Origin: an uncultured Porphyromonas sp.
GTDB taxonomy: Bacteria; Bacteroidota; Bacteroidia; Bacteroidales; Porphyromonadaceae
Assembly: GCA_900546675.1 (NCBI GenBank)
Contig: URDQ01000024.1
Coordinates: forward strand, 1 to 22,756
Length of the DNA: 22,756 bases
Direction: 5' to 3'
Positions 14,586-22,669 of this stretch are shown piece after piece. A program made the position numbers and the translations under genes. Position 1 is the stretch's first letter, and each line of letters begins with the position of its first letter. Below the pieces are notes generated by a model. It had not been told where the DNA came from. It saw only the letters and a list, made by a program, of their open reading frames with translations, and searched no databases.

Positions 14586-14624
14586 ATATCCACGTGAGAA
14601 ATTGGACGTCTCTCACGTGGATAT
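14586..14624 (-). terminator. Terminator of the GYF_2-dispanin gene
   Basis: Perfect 14-bp stem ATATCCACGTGAGA (14586-14599) with TCTCACGTGGATAT (14611-14624) and an 11-base loop. On the minus strand it is followed by TTTTTTATCC. The stem carries the CCACGTG motif of the repeat family. Confidence 0.8.
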
Positions 14625-14718
14625 CTGAAAGCGGTTGTTTTGTAGTCTGGACTGCCTGACGAAATCTGATTAGTTGCTCACGGGAGCAAGCTACCCATCG
14701 GATAGCTAAGAGGCTGTC

Positions 14719-15234
14719 TTACAAAGCTGCCGAGATTGCCGATGTGGTAGCAATAGCTATGAATACGAAGATGGCTATGGCAATGCCTATGCACACAGCG
14801 GCGGCAATGGTAAGCCCTTTGGCCCACTGGAGCGAGTTGCGACTTGCCCTCTCAGCTTCTGCGTAGTTGCCTCTCTCATAGTGTGTAGAGACCTGTATCG
14901 AGTAGATAAGCGGGATCCCTAGCGGGAAGAAGAAAAAGACGCAGAGGATGCTCCACACAAGGTTGTCGGGTGGCATCTTGGGGCGGTTTTGTGGCTGCAT
15001 GTGGCTGCTATAGCCATACGGGGAGCCGTAAACAGGAGCCCCCGCATAGGGATTGGGCCCAGGAGCTTGGTACTCAAAGAGGATGCATAGCTCATCCAAA
15101 GTCTGAGCGGGACAAGCATCGCTCATACCGTCGACGCGTATCATAGTCTGGGGAGTAATCCTTCGTGCGGACAACTCCTCAATCGTGTAGGGTCCTAGTT
15201 CCTGTCCATTGCAGACGATGTAGTACTGCCTCAT
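14719..15234 (-). CDS. GYF_2 (DUF4339) and dispanin (CD225) domain membrane protein
   Basis: A 171-residue protein. Residues 1-50 fit GYF_2/DUF4339: YYIVCNGQELGPYTIEEL, with the GP-Y/F core and a hydrophobic end. Residues 55-87 form a proline-, glycine- and tyrosine-rich linker. Residues 88-150 fit the dispanin/CD225 fold: PPDNLVWSILCVFFFFPLG, then YSIQVSTHYERGNYAEAERAS and a second membrane segment (139-163). Bacterial proteins of this form are common, but their job is not established; GYF_2 may bind proline-rich partners. Two membrane segments and no signal peptide suggest an inner-membrane protein with the GYF_2 domain in the cytosol. Monocistronic: own promoter at 15318-15348 and own terminator at 14586-14624. 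Confidence 0.85.
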   Translation of the reverse strand: MRQYYIVCNGQELGPYTIEELSARRITPQTMIRVDGMSDACPAQTLDELCILFEYQAPGPNPYAGAPVYGSPYGYSSHMQPQNRPKMPPDNLVWSILCVFFFFPLGIPLIYSIQVSTHYERGNYAEAERASRNSLQWAKGLTIAAAVCIGIAIAIFVFIAIATTSAISAAL

Positions 15235-15317
15235 ACTTCTAGTTTAGTTTATGATCTATATGAGCGAGATCGCAAAGCTCAGGATCTCTTTTTGGCTCAA
15301 TCTACGTTCTTCTTGCG

Positions 15318-15348
15318 CAAAGGTATGTAATCACTTGGACTTATACAA
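15318..15348 (-). promoter_or_regulatory. Promoter of the GYF_2-dispanin gene
   Basis: On the minus strand TTG (15346-15348), a 20-base spacer and TACCTTTG (15318-15325). Both elements and the spacing fit the Bacteroidetes consensus. The leader before the ATG at 15234 is about 75 bases. Confidence 0.75.
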
Positions 15349-15403
15349 TATTGGCAAGTGTTGCTTGTCGGGGTAGCAATAGCGTACTTGAAAGATGTGT
15401 CGC

Positions 15404-15438
15404 CCTCTAACTTCTAACCTCTAATATCTAATCTCTAA
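15404..15438 (-). repeat. Heptad repeat array 3
   Basis: On the plus strand five in-phase units: CCTCTAA, CTTCTAA, CCTCTAA, TATCTAA, TCTCTAA. On the minus strand this reads as TTAGAGA, TTAGATA, TTAGAGG and so on, matching array 1. It is not inside a gene and ends 57 bases before the rsmA ATG. Confidence 0.85.
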
Positions 15439-15463
15439 GGCCTCTCCCTTGACGGAAAAGTTG

Positions 15464-15471
15464 TACTTTTG
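15464..15471 (+). promoter_or_regulatory. -7 box of the rsmA promoter
   Basis: TACTTTTG matches TAnnTTTG, 23 bases before the rsmA ATG and 25 bases after heptad array 3. No TTG at the usual -33 distance. Confidence 0.5.
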
Positions 15472-15494
15472 ACACGACAACGAGCGAAAGAACT

Positions 15495-16310
15495 ATGGAT
15501 TCTGTACGAGCGAAGAAATATCTAGGGCAACACTTTCTCACGGACCGTGGCGCAGCACAGCGCATTGCCGACTCGGTCGCGGACTATCTCGGCACGCCGA
15601 TCCTAGAGGTGGGACCTGGGATGGGTGTCCTGACGCAGCCTCTCCTAGAGGCGGGGCACGACCTGCAGGTGATCGACATAGATCATGAGAGTATCGAGTA
15701 TCTGCACCAGCACTTCCCGCAATTGAGCCAAGAGGGGCGGATCATCGAGGGAGACTTCCTCAAGCTCCCTGCAGAGGAGCTGATACCTGGTCGGGCGAAT
15801 ACGCCTTTTGTGGTGATCGGCAACTATCCGTACAATATCTCTTCGCAGATCTTCTTTCGCATCTTAGAGCTACGCGAGCGCATCCCAGCTGTGGCGGGTA
15901 TGCTACAGCACGAGGTGGCACAGCGGCTGTGCGCCTCGCCTGGAGGACGTGACTACGGCATCCTGAGCGTCTTGTTACAGTGCTGGTACGACTGCGACTA
16001 CCTCTTTAAGGTGTCCAAGCGTGACTTTAATCCACCGCCCAAGGTAGATGGTGGCGTGATGATCGCACGACGAAATAGTCGCACTGCGCTGCCCTGCGAT
16101 GAGGCTAACTTCAAGCGGGTAGTCAAGACCGCCTTCGGGCAACGGCGGAAGATGCTGCGCAATGCCTTGATGTCGCTCTTTGGCAAGGAGTTCCCCTACG
16201 CTGATTATGAGATCTTCACGCTCCGTGCGGAGCGTCTCTCGGTAGAGGACTTTATCGCTCTCACCTTGATGTACGAAGCACTACCAACTGACAACCTAAC
16301 AACACCTTAA
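15495..16310 (+). CDS. rsmA: 16S rRNA dimethyladenosine transferase RsmA (KsgA)
   Basis: Dimethylates two adjacent adenines near the 3' end of 16S rRNA (A1518 and A1519 in E. coli numbering) using S-adenosylmethionine, late in 30S assembly. The 271-residue length is normal. Visible motifs: KKYLGQHFLTD (7-17), the SAM-binding loop ILEVGPGMGVLTQ (36-48), the acidic end of the next strand (IDID, 60-63), GDFLK (86-90), and the catalytic motif NYPYNIS (110-116). The C-terminal QRRKMLRNAL block is also typical. It has its own -7 box, and the alkaline phosphatase gene starts 11 bases after its stop, so the two are probably co-transcribed. Confidence 0.97.
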   Translation: MDSVRAKKYLGQHFLTDRGAAQRIADSVADYLGTPILEVGPGMGVLTQPLLEAGHDLQVIDIDHESIEYLHQHFPQLSQEGRIIEGDFLKLPAEELIPGRANTPFVVIGNYPYNISSQIFFRILELRERIPAVAGMLQHEVAQRLCASPGGRDYGILSVLLQCWYDCDYLFKVSKRDFNPPPKVDGGVMIARRNSRTALPCDEANFKRVVKTAFGQRRKMLRNALMSLFGKEFPYADYEIFTLRAERLSVEDFIALTLMYEALPTDNLTTP

Positions 16311-16321
16311 ATAGAACCTTT

Positions 16322-18016
16322 ATGAAAAGCATCTTACGTATCTTACTGCTCCTCCTCGCCTCACTCTCACTGGTGGGGCAGCAGCGGGAGTACCCACTAC
16401 CAGAGCGACCTGCGAAGAATGTGATCCTCCTCATCTCGGACGGTACCTCGCTACCGACAGTCTCACTAGCTCGCTGGTACCAGAGGGCGCTCGACCCTCA
16501 GGCGCAGCACCTAGCGCTCGACCCTTATCTCTCGGGGAGTGTCATCACCTACTGCTCCAATGCACCGATCGGAGACTCAGCTCCGACCACCTCTTGCTAT
16601 ATGACGGGCATTCCATCGATCGATGGCTTTATCGCAACCTATCCGTACAGCGAGCCACACAATGATCTCGTACCGCTCGACTCTTCGTGGGCTTATCGTC
16701 CTGTGGTGACCCTTCTAGAGGCTGCCAAGCAGACGCAAGGCAAGCGTATCGGGGTCGTCTGCACTTGTGAGTTCCCTCACGCTACGCCAGCAGACTGCAC
16801 GGCTCATACGCCTTCTCGCAAGCTCTACAAGAGCATCGTGCCACAGATGGTGGACAATGGTGTGGACCTCCTCCTGGGTGGTGGCACCTCGCTGATGACG
16901 GGCGAACTAAAGGAGCGTCTGAGCAGACAGGGCATAGCACTTTACCTCGATGATCTCGCAGCTATGCGAGCGCATCGAGGTGGCGGTATGTGGGCACTTT
17001 TTGGAGAGATGGATATGCCGTACGATATGGACAGGCGTTCGCTAGGAGACACGCTGCGCTACCCCTCGCTGGCTGAGATGACGGAGACGGCAATCCGTAA
17101 TCTGGAGAACCCTAACGGCTTCGTCCTAATGGTGGAGGGCAGCAAGGTAGACTGGGCGGCTCACGCCAATGACCCCGTGGCGATGGCTACGGAGTTTCTA
17201 GCTTTTGACAAGGCGGTTGCCGTGGCGCTGGACTATGCGCAGCGGGACGGGAATACGATCGTCCTCGTGACGGCAGACCATGGTAATAGTGGTATGAGCA
17301 TCGGTCGTCCTGCCGACAAGGGTTATGCTCGTCTGACACTCGATGAACTGATTATGCCCCTGACACGCTTTCGCTACAGTTCGGTAGAGCTGGGACGTAA
17401 GACGAGTCAGACGGCACTATCACTTCTTGCCGATAGTCTCTACTTATGGACTAGCATACGTCCCTCGGAGGAGGAGCTGGCAGAGATCAATGCTGTCGAG
17501 GACTATACCTGCTCGACACTATCGGCTGAACAACGCAAGGTGAAGTATGCAGAGCTGGGCTGGAGCCAGAAGTACCGCTTGAAGGATTACTTCGTTGACT
17601 GGATGAAACGTCACCTAATCATTGGTTTTACCACGCACGGGCATACGGGCGAAGAGGTCTTTCTCGCTAGCTACACACCGCAGCAGTTGACTCCGATCAG
17701 AGGTTGTGTGACCAACATTGATCTGCATAACTATATGCGTACGCAGCTTGGCCTAGAGCAGACGATGCTGGAGCTGTCGGAGGAGTATTACGCACCACAT
17801 GATGCGCTCTTTCCTCAAGCTCAGTACAAGATAACGGGTGATCAGCCCGAGGAAAAGCGGATCACGATCCACTACAAGGAACACGAGATCGAGCTACGCG
17901 CCTACCAGCGCAGAGTATGGGTTGACGGGGTGGAGCAAGAGCTTCCGACGCCTGTGGTCTACGTCTCCGAGACGAACAAGTTTTACCTCTCTCGTAGCTT
18001 GGTGCGCCAGCTTTAG
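16322..18016 (+). CDS. Alkaline phosphatase, PhoA family
   Basis: A 564-residue metal-dependent phosphomonoesterase, probably exported. The N-terminal signal (residues 4-18, LRILLLLLASLSLVG) is followed by the family core: NVILLISDGTS with metal-binding D40, GDSAPTTSCYMTG with nucleophile S86, MVEGSKVDWAAHAND (E272, D277, H281), VTADHGNSG (D319, H320) and HGHTGEEV (H441). These agree with the zinc and magnesium ligands of alkaline phosphatases. The C-terminal 70 residues are lysine/arginine- and tyrosine-rich and hold no recognised domain. A role in phosphate recovery is expected but not shown; I see no Pho-box-like site. It follows rsmA at 11 bases, an unusual partner. Its stop directly abuts that of the minus-strand EamA gene. 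Confidence 0.92.
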   Translation: MKSILRILLLLLASLSLVGQQREYPLPERPAKNVILLISDGTSLPTVSLARWYQRALDPQAQHLALDPYLSGSVITYCSNAPIGDSAPTTSCYMTGIPSIDGFIATYPYSEPHNDLVPLDSSWAYRPVVTLLEAAKQTQGKRIGVVCTCEFPHATPADCTAHTPSRKLYKSIVPQMVDNGVDLLLGGGTSLMTGELKERLSRQGIALYLDDLAAMRAHRGGGMWALFGEMDMPYDMDRRSLGDTLRYPSLAEMTETAIRNLENPNGFVLMVEGSKVDWAAHANDPVAMATEFLAFDKAVAVALDYAQRDGNTIVLVTADHGNSGMSIGRPADKGYARLTLDELIMPLTRFRYSSVELGRKTSQTALSLLADSLYLWTSIRPSEEELAEINAVEDYTCSTLSAEQRKVKYAELGWSQKYRLKDYFVDWMKRHLIIGFTTHGHTGEEVFLASYTPQQLTPIRGCVTNIDLHNYMRTQLGLEQTMLELSEEYYAPHDALFPQAQYKITGDQPEEKRITIHYKEHEIELRAYQRRVWVDGVEQELPTPVVYVSETNKFYLSRSLVRQL

Positions 18017-18937
18017 CTACACCTGCTTGAGTCGGCGCATCAGAAGTGGTGATATGACTAGTAGCAGGACGGCGAGTAGGACGACACCGATGCCGACACC
18101 TTGACCTAGGGAGAGTTCCTCGCCTAGGGCTAGTGCCCCCACGATGACGGCTGTGAGTGGCTCCAACGCACCCATGATGGCGGTCGGCGTGGAGCCTATT
18201 CGCTGTACCGCCCAGACGAGCGTGATATTGGCGCAGACGGTCGGGATGAGTGCTAGCAGGGCGGTGTAGATCCACTGCGTCGTATTGTCTAGAAGGAGAC
18301 TGGCACCCGTAGCTTTGCAAAAGAGCGCAAAGAGTATGGTCGAGAGTCCCATCACGTAGGTGGTCAGCTTGAAGCTACTCATCGGCTCTAAGTGGGAGTG
18401 CCGAAGGATCACAATGTAGGTGGCGTAGCAAAAGCCAGAGAAGAGTACCGTGAAGAGTGGTCGCAGTGGGATGGCTGTCACGTCAGACTCAAAGAAGCCT
18501 GAGATGAGCGACACACCACCTAAAGCCAAGAGGACAGCCAGCCCCTGCAGTAAGTTTATTCGCTGACGAAAGACGATAAACATAAGCAGTACCACAAACG
18601 TTGGGTAGCTGAAGTGAAGCACCGTCGCCACTCCCGAGGGCATATGCTGATACCCCTCGATGAGCAGGAAGGAGGAGAAGAAGTACAAGACTGACAAGGC
18701 GAGCAGGATCAAGAAGCTTCGCCACGACACCCGCAGGGACTCTCTACGTATTACGACGATACTGCCGACGATGAGTGCCGCGATGAGAAAGCGGTACATC
18801 AGCACCGTCCCCTCTGCCACGCCCTGCGCCAGCACTGGTATGCTCAGCAGAGGTATCAGTCCAAAGGTAGCCGATGAGATGAGTCCCATCAGATAGCCCA
18901 GCCAGTCGGTCGAGGGGGTACTTGTCTTGTCAGTCAT
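18017..18937 (-). CDS. EamA-family (DMT superfamily) membrane transporter
   Basis: A 306-residue integral membrane protein with about ten hydrophobic segments arranged as two five-helix EamA repeats. The first repeat begins at GYLMGLISSATFGLIPLLSIPVL and the second near PLRPLFTVLFSGFCYATYIVIL. The second repeat contains GSTPTAIMGALEPLTAVIVGALALGEELSLGQ, the most typical DMT signature. Family members export or exchange amino acids, metabolites or drugs; substrate unknown. It ends in a basic tail (RRLKQV). The start is an ATG in an A/T-rich stretch without Shine-Dalgarno. It lies downstream of rpoD, past a strong terminator, so it is probably a separate unit. Confidence 0.92.
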   Translation of the reverse strand: MTDKTSTPSTDWLGYLMGLISSATFGLIPLLSIPVLAQGVAEGTVLMYRFLIAALIVGSIVVIRRESLRVSWRSFLILLALSVLYFFSSFLLIEGYQHMPSGVATVLHFSYPTFVVLLMFIVFRQRINLLQGLAVLLALGGVSLISGFFESDVTAIPLRPLFTVLFSGFCYATYIVILRHSHLEPMSSFKLTTYVMGLSTILFALFCKATGASLLLDNTTQWIYTALLALIPTVCANITLVWAVQRIGSTPTAIMGALEPLTAVIVGALALGEELSLGQGVGIGVVLLAVLLLVISPLLMRRLKQV

Positions 18938-18971
18938 ATATAATATAAGGTTATTGGGTCGTATAGAAAAG

Positions 18972-19018
18972 GAGCCTCATTGCTCTAGCTACAGTCGTAT
19001 GCTAGACCAATGAGGCTC
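18972..19018 (-). terminator. Terminator of rpoD
   Basis: GAGCCTCATTG (18972-18982) pairs with CAATGAGGCTC (19008-19018); an inner TCTAGC/GCTAGA adds 6 bp after one C-C mismatch. On the minus strand it is followed by CTTTTCTAT; on the plus strand by TTTAT. Confidence 0.85.
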
Positions 19019-19059
19019 TTTATGTAGTTGTGATGCGCCTCTGCTATCGTGCGAGACGA

Positions 19060-19920
19060 CTATCCAAGATATGCCTTTAGGTACTCGCAGCGGTCAGACT
19101 GCTTGAGGCGACGGATCGCCTTCTCCTTGATCTGACGCACACGCTCACGAGAGAGCTTGGTACGCTCACCGATCTCCTCGAGAGTCATCTCTGGACAACC
19201 GATGCCGAAGAAGCAGCGTAGCACCTCCGCCTCACGATCTCCCAGCTGATCCAGGATACGATCTATCTCTGCGGAGAGAGACTCGTTGATTAGACTGCTA
19301 TCTGTCGAGGGCGTATCCTCATTGACCAGGACGTCTAGCATATTATTGTCCTCGCCCTCCACAAAGGGAGCGTCGAGCGACTGATGCTTGCCCTGCACCT
19401 TGAGCGCCTCACGGATCTTGTCCTCGGGGAGCTCCAGCTCAGCAGCTATCTCCTGCGGACTAGGACGACGACCATTGAGCTGCTCGAACTTGACGATCGC
19501 CTTATTCATCTTCTGCTGCAGTCCCACCTGATTGAGAGGCAGACGCACGATGCGTGACTGCTCGGCAAGTGCCTGCAGGATAGACTGGCGGATCCACCAT
19601 ACAGCGTAGGAGATGAACTTAAATCCACGTGTCTCGTCAAACTTCTCGGCTGCCTTGATCATTCCAATGTTTCCCTCATTGATTAGGTCAGGAAGGCTCA
19701 GGCCTTGGTTCTGATATTGCTTTGCCACAGAGACGACAAACCGGAGGTTGGCCTCCACCAGTTTGTTCAATGCACGTCGATTACCACGATGTATCTCACG
19801 CGCTAGCTCCACCTCCTCTTCGGGAGATATGAGGCTCGTCCGCCCGATCTCTTGGAGGTAACGATCCAGCGACGCACTCTCACGATTGGTGATCGACTGA
19901 TTGATTTTTAATTGTCTCAT
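19060..19920 (-). CDS. rpoD: Primary RNA polymerase sigma factor (sigma-70, Bacteroidetes type)
   Basis: A 286-residue sigma factor starting MRQLKINQSIT, the usual Bacteroidetes N-terminus. An ATG two codons upstream (19926) is in frame, but the family start is preferred; neither has a Shine-Dalgarno. Order of regions: 1.2 (SLDRYLQEIGRTSLISPEEE), 2.1-2.4 (NLRFVVSVAKQYQ, LPDLINEGNIGMIKAAEKF, FISYAVWWIRQSI), 3 (RIVRLPLNQVGLQQK) and 4.2 helix-turn-helix (LEEIGERTKLSRERVRQIKEKA). Region 1.1 and the long non-conserved insert of E. coli RpoD are absent, as is normal in this phylum. It directs transcription of housekeeping genes from TTTG/TAnnTTTG promoters, several of which can be seen in this window. 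It ends in a strong terminator (18972-19018). Confidence 0.97.
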   Translation of the reverse strand: MRQLKINQSITNRESASLDRYLQEIGRTSLISPEEEVELAREIHRGNRRALNKLVEANLRFVVSVAKQYQNQGLSLPDLINEGNIGMIKAAEKFDETRGFKFISYAVWWIRQSILQALAEQSRIVRLPLNQVGLQQKMNKAIVKFEQLNGRRPSPQEIAAELELPEDKIREALKVQGKHQSLDAPFVEGEDNNMLDVLVNEDTPSTDSSLINESLSAEIDRILDQLGDREAEVLRCFFGIGCPEMTLEEIGERTKLSRERVRQIKEKAIRRLKQSDRCEYLKAYLG

Positions 19921-20259
19921 TGCCATGGCTATACTCGATTAAAGGGTTAATTCTTCTCTTGCTGGCGCTTGTCTCCTAGCACCTACGACTCTTGAAATGA
20001 CTGCGCTAGAGGTACCACTTCTAGAGAGACGACTCAGATCTTATCACAGAGCGGATAGCTGTAGTCTCTAAGAAGGGGTAAATCAAGGCAGTGTACTCAA
20101 ACCGATCGCAAAGGTCGTAAAAACAAATGACATAAGTGGCATTTGTAAGGTACATTAACCTTTGAAGGTCTGAGTAGTACTCTTTTTAAGCTCCTAGCGA
20201 GCATTCGATACGCTATCACGCTTGTACTTAGAGAGACAAACGCTTAAAAGTTTATTTCA
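19921..20259. other. Intergenic region between PBP1A end and rpoD start
   Basis: 339 bases with no gene. It should hold the rpoD promoter. The best -7 candidate on the minus strand is GACCTTTG (20109-20116), one mismatch from TAnnTTTG, about 190 bases before the ATG. A perfect 7-bp inverted repeat ACAAATG-N10-CATTTGT lies at 20123-20146, just upstream of it. I see no clear terminator for PBP1A. Confidence 0.5.
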
Positions 20260-22614
20260 TCACTCTAAGATAGCCTCCATAACGTCATCAACGGCATCAT
20301 CGACAGCGTCGCTCAGAGGCTCGTGTAGCTCGACCGTCGCCTGCTCGCCACATGGAGAGAAGCCCTCAGGCACGTTGAACGGCGTTTCCACCGAGTAGCC
20401 CAGCGACGAGTCTGCGTAGACAGCCTTCATAAAGTAGCCGAAGACAGGTAGCGCAGCCGAGGCACCCTGACCATACGCCATCGAGCGGAAGTGTATCGAG
20501 CGCTCCTCGCCACCGACCCAGCAGCCCGCCACGATCTCTGGAGAGAAACCGACGAACCAGCCATCGCTGTTGCGCTGTGTCGTACCCGTCTTACCACCCA
20601 GAGGCATCGTCAGATTGTGTCGGAAGCGTAGTCTACCGCCCGTACCGCCATCAACGACAGAGCGCATCATATCGAGCATCTGTAGGGCAGCTCGTGCAGG
20701 GAGCACCTCCGTAAGATTGGCCGTAAAGGTCGCTACCACATTGCCATAACGATCCTCGATACGAGTCACAGGGATCGGGTCGACACGGATACCTTGATTG
20801 ACGAAAGCACTGTAAGCCGCCACCATCTCGCTGACCGTCACATCAGGCGTACCGAGAGCCACCGAGACGACAGGGTCTATGTCACCCTTGATGCCGAAGG
20901 AGTGGAGCAAGCGAACAAAAGTATAGGGAGAGGTGCGTCCCATCAAGTATGCTGTGACCCAGTTAGAGGAGTTTTGCAGTCCCCACTTGATCGATACCAT
21001 CTCTCCGACTCGCTTAGCGCCAGTATTACGTGGTGTCCACGCCTTGCCATTGGCATCATAGAGCGTAATCGGCTGGTGCATCACCTGCTCACAGGGAGAG
21101 ATACCCTGTATCATACTGAGGGAGTAGAGAAAAGGCTTGATCGTCGAGCCCACCTGTCGTCGTCCCTGTGAGACCATATCATACTTAAACGTGCGAAAGT
21201 CCACATCTCCGACATAAGCCAGGATATTACCATTGTGCGGATTCATTGCCATAAAGCCCGTGTGGAGGAAGTGCTTATAGTATAGTACCGAGTCCCGAGG
21301 AGTCATCTCCTTGTCGATCCAGCCGTTGTAGCTCCAAACGCGCATCTTGCGCTTTTGGTCAAAAGTCTTGCGGATCTCCTCAGACGACATCCCGAGCTTC
21401 TTAAGCGAGCGCCAGCGATCTGTGTTGCGTAGCGCACGCTCGATAGCCTCGTTGCGCTGCTGTGCCGTCAGGTCGCCACTGTAAGGAGCTAGCTTAGAGC
21501 CCCGCATCTCACGATCGAAGTTAGGCTGTACAAACTCGCTCATATGCTTCTGCACCGCCTCCTCAGCGTACTGTTGCATACGACTATCGATCGTACCGTA
21601 GATCTTGAGCCCATCGGCATAGAGATCGTAGTGAGATCCGTCAGACTTCTTGTTTTTCTGACACCACCCATAGATAGGCTGTGTCTCCCAGAGGAGCGAG
21701 TCGATAGCATACTGCTCCTGGTTCCACTGCGAGTAGTCACTTCGCTTGGGTTTCTTGGCAGTCAGTAAGAGACGCACGAACTCTCTATAGTAAGGAGCCA
21801 AGCCATCGGAATGCGCATTGCTGGTGAAGTTAATCTGAATCGGCTCAGCAGCAGAAGTTGTGTAGGTTTCGTCCGATATGTATCCCGCTTTCTTCATCTG
21901 CTGGAGTACTACATTGCGACGTTTCAGCGGAGCTTCACTGTCAGCGTGCAGGACTGGGTTGTAGAGCGAGGGGTTCTTGCACATACCCACCAGCATTGCA
22001 GACTCGTTTAGATTCAGCTCTGAGGGCTTCTTGCCAAAGTAAGTCTGCGCAGCCGAGCGAATACCGATAGCATTGTAGAGGAAGTCAAACTGATTGAGAT
22101 ACATCGCTATGATCTCCTCCTTGGTGTAGTTGCGCTCCAGCTTGATCGCTATAACCCACTCGATCGGCTTCTGTAGGAGGCGCTGTAGCGTCGAGTTAGC
22201 ATGAGGTGAGTAGAGCTGCTTAGCCAGCTGCTGCGTGATGGTACTACCACCACCACTAGCCGTATTGCGTAGCACGCCACGCTTGATGACGGCACGCCCC
22301 ACGCCTCGCATATCGACACCTGAGTGCTTGTAAAAGCGCACATCCTCCGTAGCTATCAGAGCCTGCACCAGTGGTTCGGCAAGCTCGTCATAGCTCACGT
22401 AGATACGGTTTGTCGAGCCATGGGCGTAAGATCCTATCTGCACACCATCGTCCGAGATGAGGACAGAGGCATACTTATCGATAGGGTTTTGCAATTGCTC
22501 CACATCAGGCATATAGCCTATGACGCCGTGCCAAATCAATATGAAGATGATTAAGACCAAAGTCCAAAAGGCTACAAAGAGCCACCACAGCACCTTAATG
22601 ATCCTTCCTTTCAT
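20260..22614 (-). CDS. mrcA: Bifunctional penicillin-binding protein 1A
   Basis: A 784-residue class A PBP that polymerises glycan strands from lipid II and cross-links the peptides in the periplasm. It has a short cytosolic N-terminus and one membrane anchor (9-33). The GT51 glycosyltransferase domain shows ATEDVRFYKHSGVD (88-101, catalytic E90) and GGSTITQQLAKQLY (122-135). The transpeptidase domain shows the active-site STIK (S490, K493), SSN (549-551) and KTGT (675-678). All three penicillin-binding motifs are intact. The C-terminal 30 residues are acidic (LSDAVDDAVDDVMEAILE), a feature not needed for catalysis. It is preceded by a -7 box 47 bases upstream and lies upstream of rpoD on the same strand. 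Confidence 0.96.
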   Translation of the reverse strand: MKGRIIKVLWWLFVAFWTLVLIIFILIWHGVIGYMPDVEQLQNPIDKYASVLISDDGVQIGSYAHGSTNRIYVSYDELAEPLVQALIATEDVRFYKHSGVDMRGVGRAVIKRGVLRNTASGGGSTITQQLAKQLYSPHANSTLQRLLQKPIEWVIAIKLERNYTKEEIIAMYLNQFDFLYNAIGIRSAAQTYFGKKPSELNLNESAMLVGMCKNPSLYNPVLHADSEAPLKRRNVVLQQMKKAGYISDETYTTSAAEPIQINFTSNAHSDGLAPYYREFVRLLLTAKKPKRSDYSQWNQEQYAIDSLLWETQPIYGWCQKNKKSDGSHYDLYADGLKIYGTIDSRMQQYAEEAVQKHMSEFVQPNFDREMRGSKLAPYSGDLTAQQRNEAIERALRNTDRWRSLKKLGMSSEEIRKTFDQKRKMRVWSYNGWIDKEMTPRDSVLYYKHFLHTGFMAMNPHNGNILAYVGDVDFRTFKYDMVSQGRRQVGSTIKPFLYSLSMIQGISPCEQVMHQPITLYDANGKAWTPRNTGAKRVGEMVSIKWGLQNSSNWVTAYLMGRTSPYTFVRLLHSFGIKGDIDPVVSVALGTPDVTVSEMVAAYSAFVNQGIRVDPIPVTRIEDRYGNVVATFTANLTEVLPARAALQMLDMMRSVVDGGTGGRLRFRHNLTMPLGGKTGTTQRNSDGWFVGFSPEIVAGCWVGGEERSIHFRSMAYGQGASAALPVFGYFMKAVYADSSLGYSVETPFNVPEGFSPCGEQATVELHEPLSDAVDDAVDDVMEAILE

Positions 22615-22661
22615 ACGAAAGTCTATTATTCTTGTTTTCCACTTTTACGAGATAAACTCTT

Positions 22662-22669
22662 CAAAGCTA
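22662..22669 (-). promoter_or_regulatory. -7 box of the PBP1A promoter
   Basis: The minus strand reads TAGCTTTG, matching TAnnTTTG, 47 bases before the PBP1A ATG. It overlaps the stop codon of the possible upstream gene. No clear -33 TTG at 19-21 bases. Confidence 0.4.

Larger units (their letters stand above)
14447..14718. repeat. CCACGT-rich intergenic element, second copy
   Basis: The stretch between the convergent genes holds TCCACGTG (about 14459), TCCACGTAGG (about 14481), TCCACGTAGA (about 14503), an inverted pair of 21-bp units (14515-14556) and a CCACGTG hairpin (14586-14624). From 14625 to 14718 I see nothing further. It shares sequence with the element at 5636-5800 in inverted orientation. 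It contains no gene. Confidence 0.75.

Noticed and set aside
14447..14718. Insertion sequence remnant
   Set aside because: No transposase fragment or clear terminal inverted repeats bounding the whole stretch; only short shared units.
20794..21171. 125-codon plus-strand frame opposite PBP1A
   Set aside because: It lies wholly inside the transpeptidase-coding region, which carries all catalytic motifs on the minus strand.
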